From Sphingomonas sp. 7/4-4 (GTDB lineage: Bacteria; Pseudomonadota; Alphaproteobacteria; Sphingomonadales; Sphingomonadaceae), in NCBI RefSeq assembly GCF_027941955.1, contig NZ_CP115960.1, forward strand, positions 62,001-126,000: a stretch of DNA of 64,000 nucleotides, written 5' to 3'. Numbering within the stretch: the first letter of the stretch is position 1; the number at the start of each line of letters is the position of its first letter. Of the stretch, positions 29,271 to 39,268 are shown piece by piece. The translations under genes and the position numbers were made by a program. Below the pieces are notes generated by a model. It had not been told where the DNA came from, searched no databases, and saw nothing but the letters and a program-made list of their open reading frames with translations.

Positions 29271-30191
29271 ATGGCTGATGCCCTCCACGTCGCCGTCCTC
29301 ATGGGCGGATGGTCCGCCGAGCGCGAGGTTTCGTTGATGTCGGGGAACGGCATCGCGGACGCGCTCGAAGAGCTCGGCCATAAGGTCAGCCGTGTCGACA
29401 TGGACCGCGACGTTGCGGTGAAGCTCGCCGAACTCAAACCCGATATCGTGTTCAACGCGCTGCACGGCACGCCCGGCGAGGACGGGACGGTGCAGGGCAC
29501 GCTCGACCTGATGGGCTTGAAGTACACACATTCCGGCCTCGTCACCTCGGTGATCGCAATCGACAAGCAGCTCACCAAGCAGGCGCTGGTGCCGCACGGC
29601 ATTCCGATGCCCGGCGGGCGGATGGTGCGCAGCGAGGAACTGTACCAGCGCGATCCCTTGCCGCGGCCCTATGTGCTCAAGCCCGTCAACGAAGGTTCGT
29701 CGGTGGGCGTGGCGATCGTCACTGCCGAGGGCAATTACGGCAATCCGATCGGGCGCGACGTGCGCGGGCCGTGGCAGGAGTTCGACGAACTGCTCGCCGA
29801 ACCCTTTATCCGCGGGCGCGAGCTGACCACCGCAGTGCTCGGCGATCAGGCGCTCGGCGTGACCGAACTCAAGCCCAAGAGCGGCTTCTACGATTATGAC
29901 GCCAAATATACCGACGGGCTGACCGAGCACATCTTTCCCGCCGACATCCCCGAGGACGTCGCCGATGCCTGCAAGCGGATCGCGCTCGATGCGCATCGGC
30001 TGCTCGGCTGCAAGGGATGTTCGCGCTCGGACTTTCGCTGGGACGATAGCCAGGGTGTCGATGGCCTCTTCCTGCTCGAGGTCAACACCCAGCCGGGCAT
30101 GACTCCGCTCAGCCTCGTGCCCGAACAGGCGCGGCATCTCGGCATCTCCTATGCCGAGCTCGTCCAGCGCATCGTGGACGAAGCGCTTTGA
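29271..30191 (+). CDS. ddl: D-alanine--D-alanine ligase
   Basis: ATP-grasp enzyme that makes the D-Ala-D-Ala used by MurF. 306 residues. ATG 29271 is chosen because AAGGAGG lies six bases upstream, and the frame then begins MADALHVAVLMGGWSAEREVS. Seen: FNALHGTPGEDGTVQG, YVLKPVNEGSSVGV, FIRGRELTTAVLG, SGFYDYDAKYTDG, GCSRSDFRWD and LEVNTQPGMTPLSLVPEQA, the last being the metal- and D-Ala-binding end. The stop overlaps ftsQ (TTGA). Confidence 0.95.
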   Translation: MADALHVAVLMGGWSAEREVSLMSGNGIADALEELGHKVSRVDMDRDVAVKLAELKPDIVFNALHGTPGEDGTVQGTLDLMGLKYTHSGLVTSVIAIDKQLTKQALVPHGIPMPGGRMVRSEELYQRDPLPRPYVLKPVNEGSSVGVAIVTAEGNYGNPIGRDVRGPWQEFDELLAEPFIRGRELTTAVLGDQALGVTELKPKSGFYDYDAKYTDGLTEHIFPADIPEDVADACKRIALDAHRLLGCKGCSRSDFRWDDSQGVDGLFLLEVNTQPGMTPLSLVPEQARHLGISYAELVQRIVDEAL

Positions 30192-31089
30192 GCCGCAGGC
30201 CCGCCCAGCAACGCACCGCAACCCGGCGGGGGCGGCGCCGAAGAAGCGCAAGGGCAATTCGCGGCGGCCCAAGCGGCCCAGCCTGCTCGATCAGGCGGTC
30301 GCGGCGCTGCCGTTCAGCCAGGCGACGCTCACGCGCATCGCGACATGGAGCATCGTCGGCACCGTCGGCGCGGTAGCGCTGGGCGTGGCGACATGGTTCG
30401 GCGTGCCGGCGATGGCCGGGGTCGCGATCGCCAATGTGGTGGGCGATGCCGGGCTCAAGGTCGACGAAATCCAGATCGACGGCATCAAGCGCATGGACAA
30501 GATGACCGTCTACACGCAGGCGCTCGATCAGGATTCGCGCGCCATGCCCCTGGTCGATCTCGCTTTGGTCCGCGAGCGGCTGCTCAGATATCCCTGGGTC
30601 AAGGACGCGCGCGTCTCGCGCCGGCTGCCCAACACGCTGCGCATCTTCATCATCGAGCGCGAGCCTGCCGCGATCTGGCAGAACCACGGCCAGCTGATGC
30701 TGGTCGATCCCACCGGCGTGCCGCTCGAGCCCGTGTCGAGCGACGCGATGCCCGATCTGCCGTTGCTGATCGGCGAGGGCGCCAATGCGCAGGAACCCGC
30801 GCGGAAAAAGCTGCTCGACGCGGCGCCGGCGATCAAGCCGCTGGTCAAGGCAGCGACCTGGATCGGCAACCGCCGCTGGGATTTGACCTTCGCCAGCGGC
30901 GAGAAGCTCCAGCTTCCCGAGGGCGAGGAGGATGCCGCCAAGTCCCTACGCAAATTCGCCGAGTTGGACGCGGCGCAGGGTCTGCTACGGAAAGGCACAA
31001 TCCGCTTCGACATGCGAGTGCCGGGGAATATGGTGATGCAGCGACCGTTGGGGCAAACGGCCACGACCAGCGTTGGGACGGGGGAATAG
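30188..31089 (+). CDS. ftsQ: Cell division protein FtsQ, one frameshift
   Basis: Bitopic divisome protein. The TTG at 30188 overlaps the ddl stop and gives MSRRPAQQRTATRR; a G missing from GGGGG at 30228-30232 then moves the frame to AAPKKRKGNSRRPKRPSLLD. This basic cytoplasmic tail is followed by a membrane segment (about residues 45-75), the POTRA domain (VDEIQIDGIKRMDKMTV, then LLRYPWVKDARVSRRLPNTL) and the beta domain (EREPAAIWQ, LVDPTGVPLEP). About 300 residues. Without the repair the frame would start inside ddl with no likely start. Confidence 0.9.
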
Positions 31090-31092
31090 ACG

Positions 31093-32354
31093 ATGGCCAA
31101 GGCAGTACCTGAAGGACTGATCACCGCGCTCGACGTGGGGTCGTCCAAGGTCTCGGCACTGATCGCGCAGCGTTCGGACGACGGCCAGCTCGTCGTGCTC
31201 GGCACCGGCCAGCGCGAAAGCCGCGGCGTCAAGCGTGGCTATGTCGCCGACATGCACGCCACCGAGCTCGCGATCCGCGAAGCGGTCGAGCAGGCGGAGC
31301 GCATCGCCGGCACCAATATCGAGGATGTCTGGGTCAGTTTCTCGGCTGGGGGCTGCTCTCCGACGTCGTCAAGCTCGAAGCCGATCTCGGCGGCCACCGC
31401 GTCGAGCAGTCCGATATCGACGAACTGCTCAAGGCCGGCCGCGACGCGATCGATCCGCAGGGCAAGATGGTGCTCCACGCCCAGCCGACCTGCTACACGA
31501 TCGACGGCCTCGCCGGGGTCAAGCGCCCGCTCGGGCTGCATGCCGACCGGCTCGGCATCGACATTCATGTCGTCTCGACCGAAGGTTCGCCGGTCCGCAA
31601 CCTCGATCTGTGCGTCCGCTCGGCGCATCTCGAGGTCCGCTCGATCATCGCCGCGCCCGTCGCGACCGGCCTCGCTTGCCTCACCGACGAGGAGCGCGAA
31701 CTGGGCGTTGCGCTCGTCGAGATCGGCGCGGGCGTGACCAATGTTTCGGTATTCGCGGGCGGCGTGCTCGCCGGCCTTGCTTCGATCCCCATGGGCTCGG
31801 CCGACATCACCGACGACATCGCCTCGGCATTCGGCACTGCGCGCACCTGGGCCGAGCGCACCAAATGCTTCCACGGCTCGGCCAATCTCAGCCCGCGCGA
31901 CAATCACGAGATGATCGACGTGCAGCCCGCGATTCCCGACGAGGGCGCCGAGGGCCCGCGCATCACCAAGGCGCAGCTCAACGCGACGATCCGCCAGCGG
32001 CTCGAGCGGCTGATGACCGAGATCCAGAAGGAGCTGCGGAAGCTGGGCTTCCAGGACCCCATCGGTCGCCAGATCGTCCTCACCGGCGGTGGCGCGGAGC
32101 TGAAGGGCATCGCCGATTATGCGCAGCAATCGCTGGGCAATGCCGTGCGCATCGGCCGGCCCAAGGGCTTGATCGCGTTGCCGGAGGCACATGCCGGCCC
32201 CGCCTTCGCGACGCTGGCTGGTCTCGCGCGCTTCGCCGCTGCCGATCCGATCGATCTGCGCGCGCTCGAGCCCTCGAGCCACCAGATGGTCACCAAAGCC
32301 AGCCCGGGCGCGCTTCTTCAGCGCCTGATGACGGCGTTTCGGTCGAATTATTAA
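31093..32354 (+). CDS. ftsA: Cell division protein FtsA, one frameshift
   Basis: Actin-like ATPase that ties FtsZ to the membrane. Seen: ITALDVGSSKVSALIAQ (phosphate 1), RGVKRGYVADMHATELAIRE, then a G missing from GGGGG at 31348-31352; after repair FSAGGLLSDVV, CYTIDGLAGVKRPLGLHADR, GVALVEIGAGVTNVSVFAGG (phosphate 2), GSADITDDIASAF and IVLTGGGAELKGI (adenosine motif). The C-terminus ends ALLQRLMTAFRSNY, a short amphipathic tail suited to membrane targeting. About 420 residues. It follows ftsQ by 3 bases. Confidence 0.94.
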
Positions 32355-32464
32355 AGAAATACGACCGGCAGGTCTGTTTCCACTAGAGTCGTTCGGGCCC
32401 TTGGTGCATCACAGGGTCAATGGGTGCCGCTCCAGCGCGATCGCGGCGCCAGGGAGATTATGGA

Positions 32465-33940
32465 ATGAGCATCGAATTTTTGCCGGCTGACGTCGATGAG
32501 CTGACGCCCAAGATCACGGTGATCGGCGTTGGCGGCGCGGGCGGCAACGCGATCGCGAACATGATCCGCGCCGATGTGCTGGGGGTCGAGTTCCTCGTCG
32601 CGAACACCGACGCACAGGCGCTCAAACAGTCGTCGGCCGGACATCGCATCCAGCTGGGTGCGAAGATCACACAGGGTCTCGGCGCGGGCTCGCGTCCCGA
32701 AATCGGACGCGCCGCGGCCGAAGAGACAATCGATCAGGTCCAGAAGGCGCTCGAAGGCGCGCATATGTGCTTCATCGCGGCGGGCATGGGCGGCGGCACC
32801 GGCACCGGCGCCGCGCCGGTGATCGCCAAGGCTGCGCGCGACATGGGCATCCTGACCGTCGGCGTGGTCACCAAGCCGTTCGCCTTCGAAGGCCGCCGCC
32901 GCCAGCAATCGGCGGATGCCGGCATCGAAGAGCTGCAGAAATATGTCGACACGCTGATCGTCATCCCCAACCAGAACCTGTTCCTGATCGCCAACGCCAA
33001 CACGACGTTCAAACAGGCGTTCGAGATGGCGGACGAAGTGCTGCAGCAGGGTGTCCGCGGGATCACCGATCTGATGGTCATGCCGGGCCTGATCAACCTC
33101 GACTTCGCCGACGTCCGCTCGGTGATGCAGGAAATGGGCAAGGCGATGATGGGCACCGGCGAAGCCGAGGGCGACGATCGCGCGCTGATGGCGGCGCAGA
33201 AGGCGATCGCCAACCCGCTGCTCGACGGCGTATCGATGAACGGCGCCAAGGGCGTGATCGTCTCGATCACCGGCGGCGAGGACATGCGCCTGCTCGAAGT
33301 CGACGAAGCTGCGAACCATATCCGCGAGCTGGTCGACGAGGACGCCAACATCATCTGGGGCTCGGCGTTCAATCCCGATCTCGAAGGCAAGATCCGCGTG
33401 TCGGTCGTCGCGACCGGTATCGATGCCGACGCCCAGGCGCGCGCTGCGCCGGCTGTCGAACAGCCGCGGGTATTCTCCTTCTCGACACCGCGCCGCAACG
33501 CCGCCGCGGCTGCGGCTGAGCCGGTTGCCGCCGAGGTTGCTCCGGAGCCTGGTTACGAAGCGGAAGTGCAGCAGCCGGAAGAAGCGCCGCTCGTGCTCGA
33601 GGCCCCGGAAGTGCCCGAGGCCGAAGCGCTGGACGAGCCGGTGGCGAGCTATGACGAAGCGGGAGATTCCGACGAGCTCCTGCTCGGCGAGGGCAGCGCA
33701 ATGCCGATCGAGGAGCCTGCGGTCGACGAAGCGCCTGCGCCCGATCCGACCAGCCGCCGCCGCTGGCTGACCGGCGGGAGTGACGAGGAACCCGCTCCCG
33801 AAGCCAAGCCGGCCGGACGTCGCGCCGGCGGCACCTTGTTCGAGCGCATGGCTTCGCGCGGGGCCGCCCGGACCGGCGAAGACGACGACAAGGATCCGCT
33901 TGATATCCCGCGGTTCCTGCGCAGCCAGAACAACCAGTAA
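32465..33940 (+). CDS. ftsZ: Cell division GTPase FtsZ
   Basis: Tubulin homologue that forms the division ring. 491 residues from ATG 32465 (GGGAG upstream). Seen: [20 protein letters not shown], the GTP signature [27 protein letters not shown], and [11 protein letters not shown] (T7 synergy loop). After about residue 320 comes an Ala/Glu/Pro-rich acidic linker of about 140 residues, and the protein ends [12 protein letters not shown], the conserved peptide that binds FtsA and others. A 110-base gap separates it from ftsA, room for an extra promoter. The frame is intact. Confidence 0.97.
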   Translation: MSIEFLPADVDELTPKITVIGVGGAGGNAIANMIRADVLGVEFLVANTDAQALKQSSAGHRIQLGAKITQGLGAGSRPEIGRAAAEETIDQVQKALEGAHMCFIAAGMGGGTGTGAAPVIAKAARDMGILTVGVVTKPFAFEGRRRQQSADAGIEELQKYVDTLIVIPNQNLFLIANANTTFKQAFEMADEVLQQGVRGITDLMVMPGLINLDFADVRSVMQEMGKAMMGTGEAEGDDRALMAAQKAIANPLLDGVSMNGAKGVIVSITGGEDMRLLEVDEAANHIRELVDEDANIIWGSAFNPDLEGKIRVSVVATGIDADAQARAAPAVEQPRVFSFSTPRRNAAAAAAEPVAAEVAPEPGYEAEVQQPEEAPLVLEAPEVPEAEALDEPVASYDEAGDSDELLLGEGSAMPIEEPAVDEAPAPDPTSRRRWLTGGSDEEPAPEAKPAGRRAGGTLFERMASRGAARTGEDDDKDPLDIPRFLRSQNNQ

Positions 33941-33947
33941 GGGCATT

Positions 33948-33987
33948 CGTCGCCGGCCGCTCTCGCTTCGGCGGGCGGCCGGCGACG
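33948..33987 (+). terminator. Hairpin after ftsZ
   Basis: A perfect 12-bp stem, CGTCGCCGGCCG with its complement, and a 16-base loop, 8 bases after the ftsZ stop. There is no T run after it, so it may be a Rho-assisted terminator or a 3' stabiliser closing the dcw transcript. Confidence 0.6.
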
Positions 33988-34055
33988 CGTCATTGGCGGT
34001 TCAGCCAATCGCGCCTTTAGCTGATCCCGAATGAAGCAGATCTCGCTCCCTGCGC

Positions 34056-36000
34056 ATGGTCGCGCTGGCACTGGCCCTCTCCACCGGCGTGGGTGCCGCG
34101 CCTGCGCTCGCCCAGACGGGGTTCGTCCCCGCCGCCAATCCCGACGCCGACCGCCTCGCGCAGGAGATGCGCGTGCTCGCGGCAGACCCGCGCGACGTGC
34201 GTGCGCTGCTGGAGGCGGGAAACCTGAGCGCGCGACTGGGCGACACCGCGGCGGCGCTTGCCTTTTTCGCGCGGGCCGAGACGATCGATCCCACCAATCC
34301 GCGCATCCTATCCGGCCGCGGCTCGACGCTCGTCCGGATGGAGCGGCCCGGCGAAGCGCTGCGGCTGTTCCAGACCGCCGAGGCGCGCGGGCTGCCGGCG
34401 CGCGAATATGCCGCCGATCGCGGCTTCGCCTATGATCTGCTCGGCCAGCCGGTGCTGGCGCAGGCCGATTACAAGCTCGCGCTGCAAGGCGAGCGCGACG
34501 ACGAGACGGTGCGTCGTTACGCGCTGTCGCTCGGCATCGCCGGTCATGTCGAGGAAGCGATGCGCCAGCTCGATCCGCTATTGCGCAAAGCGATCGCGCG
34601 GCGTGGCGCGCGCGGGCCTTCACCCTGGCGATGAACGGCGATATCCCGGGCGCGGAGCGGATTGCGACGAGTATGATGCCCGGGAATATGGGGGCGTCGC
34701 TGGCGCCCTTCTTCCGCAGGCTCGCCAATCTCGCGCCCGCCGACCGCGCCTTTGCCGTGCATTACGGCCAGTTCTCGCCGACCGCGGCGCGGCTCGCCGA
34801 TGCGCGGTTGGCGCCGGCGCTGCCGCGTTATGTTCCCGCGCCGGCGCGTCCGGTTCAGATGGCGCAGGCGCAGCCCGTCCGCGCGCCCGAAGCTGCGGCG
34901 CCGCAGAGCCGAGACCGTCGTTCGCGCCGCGAGCGCGAACGTGACGCGCGCGGTCTGGTCCCGCTGCCGACGCCGCGCCCGACCGCGCCGGTGCAGACTG
35001 CTGCCGCCGCGCCGTTGCCCGGCCCGCCCCCGCGCCACGGCAGGAAGCGCCGATGGTCCAGCCGCTCCCGGCGCCGCGCGCGGAGGAGATCGACGCGTCG
35101 ATCCGCGAAACGCCGGCGCCGGTCCAGATGGCGCGTCGCGAGACACCGCCACCCGAACGCAGCCCGATCGCCGCCGCCGGCCAGGGCGGGCCTGCCGCCG
35201 CATCCACCAGCGACACCGCGCGTACCGAAACTGCGCAACCGTCGCCTACGCCCGCGCCGACCACGGTCTCCGCAACCCCGGCACCGCAGCCGACGGCCGC
35301 GCTTCCCGAGAGCGCACGTCCTCCGGAGAGCCAGCCCGCGGCGCAGCCCGTGGCGGTAGCGGCAAAGCCCGAACCCGCCCCGCCGGGACCGGTGCGGGTA
35401 GGGCAGGAGGATTCAGTGCTCGCCGCGATCGTCGCCGGCATCACTATCCCCGGCGAGGAATTGCAGATCGTCACGGCGACTCCGGTCGATCTGCCTCCCG
35501 AGCCGGCGCGCGTCGCCGCGGCTGCGCCCGAAGTCGCGCGACCGACACCGAAGCCCGAGGCAAGGCCTCCTGCGGCCAAGCCCAAGCCTGAGCCGGTTAA
35601 ACCCGAACCTGCAAAGGGCAAGGACGCGAAGACCGAAACTGCCAAGGTCGATCCAAAGTCGAAGAAGCCCGATCCCGCCAAGCCTGATCCCAAGGCCGCG
35701 AAGAAGCCGGATCCGAAGGCCAAGGCCGAGCCCGCCCGCGTCTGGGTCCAGGTCGCCGGCGGTGCGAACCAGGCGAGCCTGTCCAAGGCTTGGCAGGCAG
35801 TCGTCGCCAAGGCGCCCACGCTCAAGGCCAAATCGGGCTGGTGGACGCCGCTGCGCGCCACCAATCGCGTGCTGACCGGACCGTTCAAGACCGCCGCGGA
35901 GGCGCAGGCCTTCGTCAATACGCTCGGCAAGTCGGGGGTGTCGGGCTTCGTCTTCACCAGCGAGGCCGGGCAGAAGGTGACCAGGCTCGGGGCCGAGTGA
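34056..36000 (+). CDS. Exported TPR protein with C-terminal SPOR domain, at least two frameshifts
   Basis: About 650 residues once repaired. The start MVALALALSTGVGAAPALAQ is a signal peptide; an ATG at 34031 would add MKQIS if one more indel exists. The first part has tetratricopeptide-like helices (AGNLSARLGDTAAALAFFAR, then STLVRMERPGEALRLFQTAE and YALSLGIAGHVEEAMRQLDP). Breaks lie near 34595-34605 and 35018-35022. The middle is long, Pro/Ala-rich and disordered, then turns to Lys-Pro-Asp repeats (KPDPAKPDPKAAKKPDPK). The end (ARVWVQVAGGANQASLSKAW to the stop) is a SPOR domain that should bind denuded septal glycan. Location right after ftsZ supports a role at the septum. Specific function unknown. 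Confidence 0.75.
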
Positions 36001-36066
36001 CGCGATGAGGCGCGGGCAGAATCGAACCCTTCGACAAGCGCGCGCCGACCCGCTAGTGCCGCCTGC

Positions 36067-37232
36067 GTGAAAGCGACTTCCTCCTGGGCGAGCACACCGG
36101 AACAGAGCCGCGGCCGCTTCCATCAAGAACAAGGCGGGACTGTCCGCGGGCCGCGTGACGCCTTCCAGCGCGATCGCGACCGGATCATCCATTCGATCAG
36201 CTTCCGTCGCCTGCGCCACAAGACCCAGGTCTTCATGGCACCGGACGGCGACCATTTTCGCGTGCGGCTGACCCACAGCCTCGAAGTCGCGCAGATCGGA
36301 CGGACGATCGCCCGGGCGCTGGGGCTCAACGAGGACCTGACCGAGGCTTTGTGCCTTGCGCACGATATCGGCCATCCGCCTTTCGGCCATGCCGGCGAGG
36401 ATGCGCTGGAGGCGGCGCTCGCGGGGCAGGGCGGCTTCGATCATAACGGCCATACGCTGCGCACCTGACCGAGCTCGATCGGCCCTATCCCAGCTGGAAC
36501 GGGCTTAATTTGACCTGGGAGACGCTCGAAGGCCTCGCCAAGCATAACGGACCGGTCGTGCGCCCGGAATGGGCGCTGGCCGCGGCCGACGCGCAGTTCC
36601 CGCTGGAATTGGGCGATTGGCCCTCGCTCGAGGCGCAGGTCGCGGCGCTGGCCGACGACATCGCCTATGACAATCACGACATCGATGACGGCCTGCGCGC
36701 CGGTCTGCTGAGCCTCGATCAGCTGATGCAGGTGCCGATGATCGCCGAGGGCTGGCGCCAGGTCGAGGCGAAGTTTCCCGGCGTGCCCGCGAAACGGCTG
36801 ATCGGCGAACTTATCCGTTCGCAGATCGGGGCGATGGTCAACGACCTGATCGTGTCGACGCAGGCGCGGCTGGCAGAGGGCGGGATCGAGACCGCAGCGG
36901 AGGTGCGTGCGGCGGGGCGCTGCCTCGTGACGTTCTCGGATACGATGCGCGAGGCCGAGCGCGGGCTCAAGCGGTTCATGTACGCCAATCTATATCATCA
37001 TCCGAGCCAGATGGCGGCCGCCGAGGCGGCGCATGGCGTGGTGGCGGGGCTGTTCGCGGCCTATGTCGCGGATCCGGGGCAAATGCCGGTGGAATGGCGC
37101 GAGGCGCTGCCGGCGGAGGGGCCGTGGCGGAGCCGGCACATCGCCGACTTCATCGCCGGGATGACCGATCGCTATGCGATCGCGCGCTACAAGGAGGCCG
37201 TCGGCCCGATCGCGCTGCCCGAAGGGTTCTGA
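36067..37232 (+). CDS. dgt: dGTPase-like HD-domain nucleotidohydrolase, one frameshift
   Basis: Deoxynucleoside triphosphate triphosphohydrolase family. Seen: [20 protein letters not shown] followed by RLRHKTQVF, then the HD site [15 protein letters not shown] and [17 protein letters not shown], then [13 protein letters not shown] missing from the ACC at 36462-36465 makes a false stop; the frame resumes [20 protein letters not shown] with [10 protein letters not shown] and [19 protein letters not shown]. About 388 residues. GTG start at 36067. This is the non-E. coli type seen across alphaproteobacteria; its preferred dNTP is not readable. Confidence 0.9.
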
Positions 37233-37237
37233 CGCGT

Positions 37238-37270
37238 AAAACGGGGCCTCCGCCAGCCGGCGAAGGCCCC
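37238..37270 (-). terminator. Rho-independent terminator
   Basis: On the minus strand GGGGCCTTCGCC pairs with GGCGGAGGCCCC (one U-G pair, loop of 4) and is followed by GTTTTA. It ends the small secreted-protein gene at 37279-37556 and lies just past the dgt stop. Confidence 0.8.
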
Positions 37271-37278
37271 TGGTTCGA

Positions 37279-37556
37279 TCAGCGTTGGGCGACGAAGACG
37301 GCGCCGGCCTCTTCGCGCTTCGGCGTGCGGAACGAGACGCGCGCGCCGCCGGCATAGCCGTTGACCCAATCGCCCTTGACGACGAGGCGGAACTTGCCCC
37401 CTGCGAGGCCTTGCCCTCGAGCACCAGACCGTCGCCGCTCTGCGTCGAGGTATAGGCATAAGTGACGCCCTCATGCGTGAACACGCGATCCTTGGCGAAG
37501 GCGGGGGCGGCGAAAGCGATGGTGGCTGCAGCGGCAGCGATAAGAAGCTTGTTCAC
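37279..37556 (-). CDS. Small secreted protein, one frameshift
   Basis: About 92 residues. The GTG at 37556 has GAAGGAGA six bases upstream. A signal peptide (MNKLLIAAAAATIAFAAPAFA) ends in an A-F-A cleavage motif. The mature part reads KDRVFTHEGVTYAYTSTQ, GDGLVLEGKASQGG, then, after restoring a G lost from the run at 37397-37401, KFRLVVKGDWVNGYAGGARV and SFRTPKREEAGAVFVAQR. It ends before its own terminator. A beta-rich periplasmic protein is likely; I recognise no named family. Confidence 0.75.
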
Positions 37557-37778
37557 GATCTATCTCCTTCAAAAACCTCGAAAGAGCCAGACCGGCATCC
37601 CTGTTGTATCTTGTTCTGTTCTTGAAGTCAGAATGCTGCGCTGCAACATGAACGGCAATCGCAAAGTGCGGTAGGCATGGTTGCAATCCGTGCAAGAATC
37701 GCGACGAGCCGAAAAGGTGACAAACTTCTGCGACAAGTCGTGCGTATTCAACGGACAGGTTGCGAGAAGGTGATTGCC

Positions 37779-39265
37779 ATGGCGAAGGCAAGCGTTGCGC
37801 TCAATCGGTTCGGCCTCGGCGGTCGCCCGGGCGACGCGCCGGGAGCGGATCCGGCGCATTGGGTGCTCGACCAATTCGATCGCTACGAAGCCCGGCCGCA
37901 AGCGATCGCCGCACTCGCCCCGAGTAGCCGCATCGCGAGCGATCTCGCCGATTATCTCCGCGAAGTCCGGCTTCTCCAGCGTGAGAAGCGCAACAACGCA
38001 CTCGCGAAACCCGCGATGGAGACCGAGCCGGCGATGCGCGGCTCGGCGATGCAGCCGATGGTGATGTCCGCGGAGGAAAAGGCGGACGATCCCATCGCGC
38101 AGGCGCGCCGCCGGGCCCGGGAGCAGGGACGCGATCATTATGCGAATGCGGTCTCGGCGCGGGCGCTGACCGCGCTCAATTCGCCGGCGCCTTTCGTCGA
38201 GCGGCTGGTACATTTCTGGAGCAATCACTTCGCAGTGTCGGCCGACCAGCTGACGATGTTCGGCCTCGCCGGCAGCTTTGAGTTCGAGGCGGTGCGGCCG
38301 CACGTGCTGGGCAAGTTTGGCGACATGCTCCACGCCGTCGAGCGCCACCCGGCGATGCTGGTCTATCTCGACCAGGCGCAGTCGGTCGGGCCGAACAGTC
38401 CGTTCGGGCAGGCGGGAGCGCGGCGCCGGCAAAAGGCCGGGCTCAACGAGAATCTCGCGCGTGAGATACTGGAGCTGCACACGCTGGGGGTGCGCACCGG
38501 CTACAGCCAGGCCGACGTCACCGAATTCGCCCGGGCGATGACGGGCTGGACCGTCGCCGGGCTGGGGAGGGACAGGGGCCCCGATTATGCCGACGCGGGC
38601 GCGGCGGGCAGCTTCGTCTTCGCGCCGCAGCTGCACGAGCCGGGCATGCGAACCATCCTCGGCAAAAGCTGGGGACAGCAAGGCGGGGCGCAGGCGGCCG
38701 CCGTGCTCGACCTGCTTGCCACGCATCCGGCAACTGCGCGGCATATCGCCACCAAGCTCGCCCGCCATTTCGCCGGGGACGAGCCGCCGCCGGCGTTGGT
38801 CGGCAAGCTCGAGACCGCGTTCCTGCGCTCGGACGGTGATTTGCCGACGGTCTACCGTGCATTGGTCGAAGCACCCGAATGCTGGGTGGCCCGGCCGGTC
38901 AAGTTCAAGTCGCCCTGGGAGTGGACGATCTCGGCACTGCGCGGGCTCGGCGCGCAGCAGCTTCCCCGATGGCGATGAACGGGCTGATGACTCAGCTCGG
39001 CCAGCCGGTGTGGAAGCCGGGCTCGCCTGCCGGCTGGGACGATGTCGCGGGGAGCTGGGCCGGGCCCGACGCGATCATGCGCCGCGTCGAGGCGGCCGAG
39101 CGGCTGGCGCAGCGGACGCGCGATACGGTGGACGCCCGCCAGCGCGCCGCCGAGCTCTTTCCCGATGCGTTGAGCGAAAGCACCGCGCAATCGATCGCGC
39201 GGGCCGAAAGCCCGGGGCAGGGCGTTGCGCTGATGCTCGTCGCCCCCGAATTCATGCGGAGATAG
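37779..39265 (+). CDS. DUF1800 family protein, one frameshift
   Basis: About 496 residues from ATG 37779 (GAGAAGG upstream). The DUF1800 pattern is clear: ALNRFGLGGRPGDAPGADP at the very start, then LVHFWSNHFAVSADQLTM, RHPAMLVYLDQAQSVGPNSP, AGLNENLAREILELHTLGV, YSQADVTEFARAMTGW, MRTILGKSWGQQGG, TARHIATKLARHFAGDEPPP and WEWTISALRGLGAQQLP. A C missing from CCCC at 38964-38967 shifts the frame to MAMNGLMTQLGQPVWKPGSP and on to the stop. There is no signal peptide. It is 3 bases from a Tat-exported DUF1501 gene, its usual partner. Function unknown. Confidence 0.88.
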
Positions 39266-39268
39266 GCC

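Noticed and set aside
31235..32386. Second plus-strand open frame inside ftsA
   Set aside because: Out of frame with FtsA and with no domain; Arg/Ala-rich composition typical of a shadow.
36008..36066. tRNA-like TTCGATT stretch on the minus strand before dgt
   Set aside because: The flanking bases do not form a T stem, and no D or anticodon arms follow.
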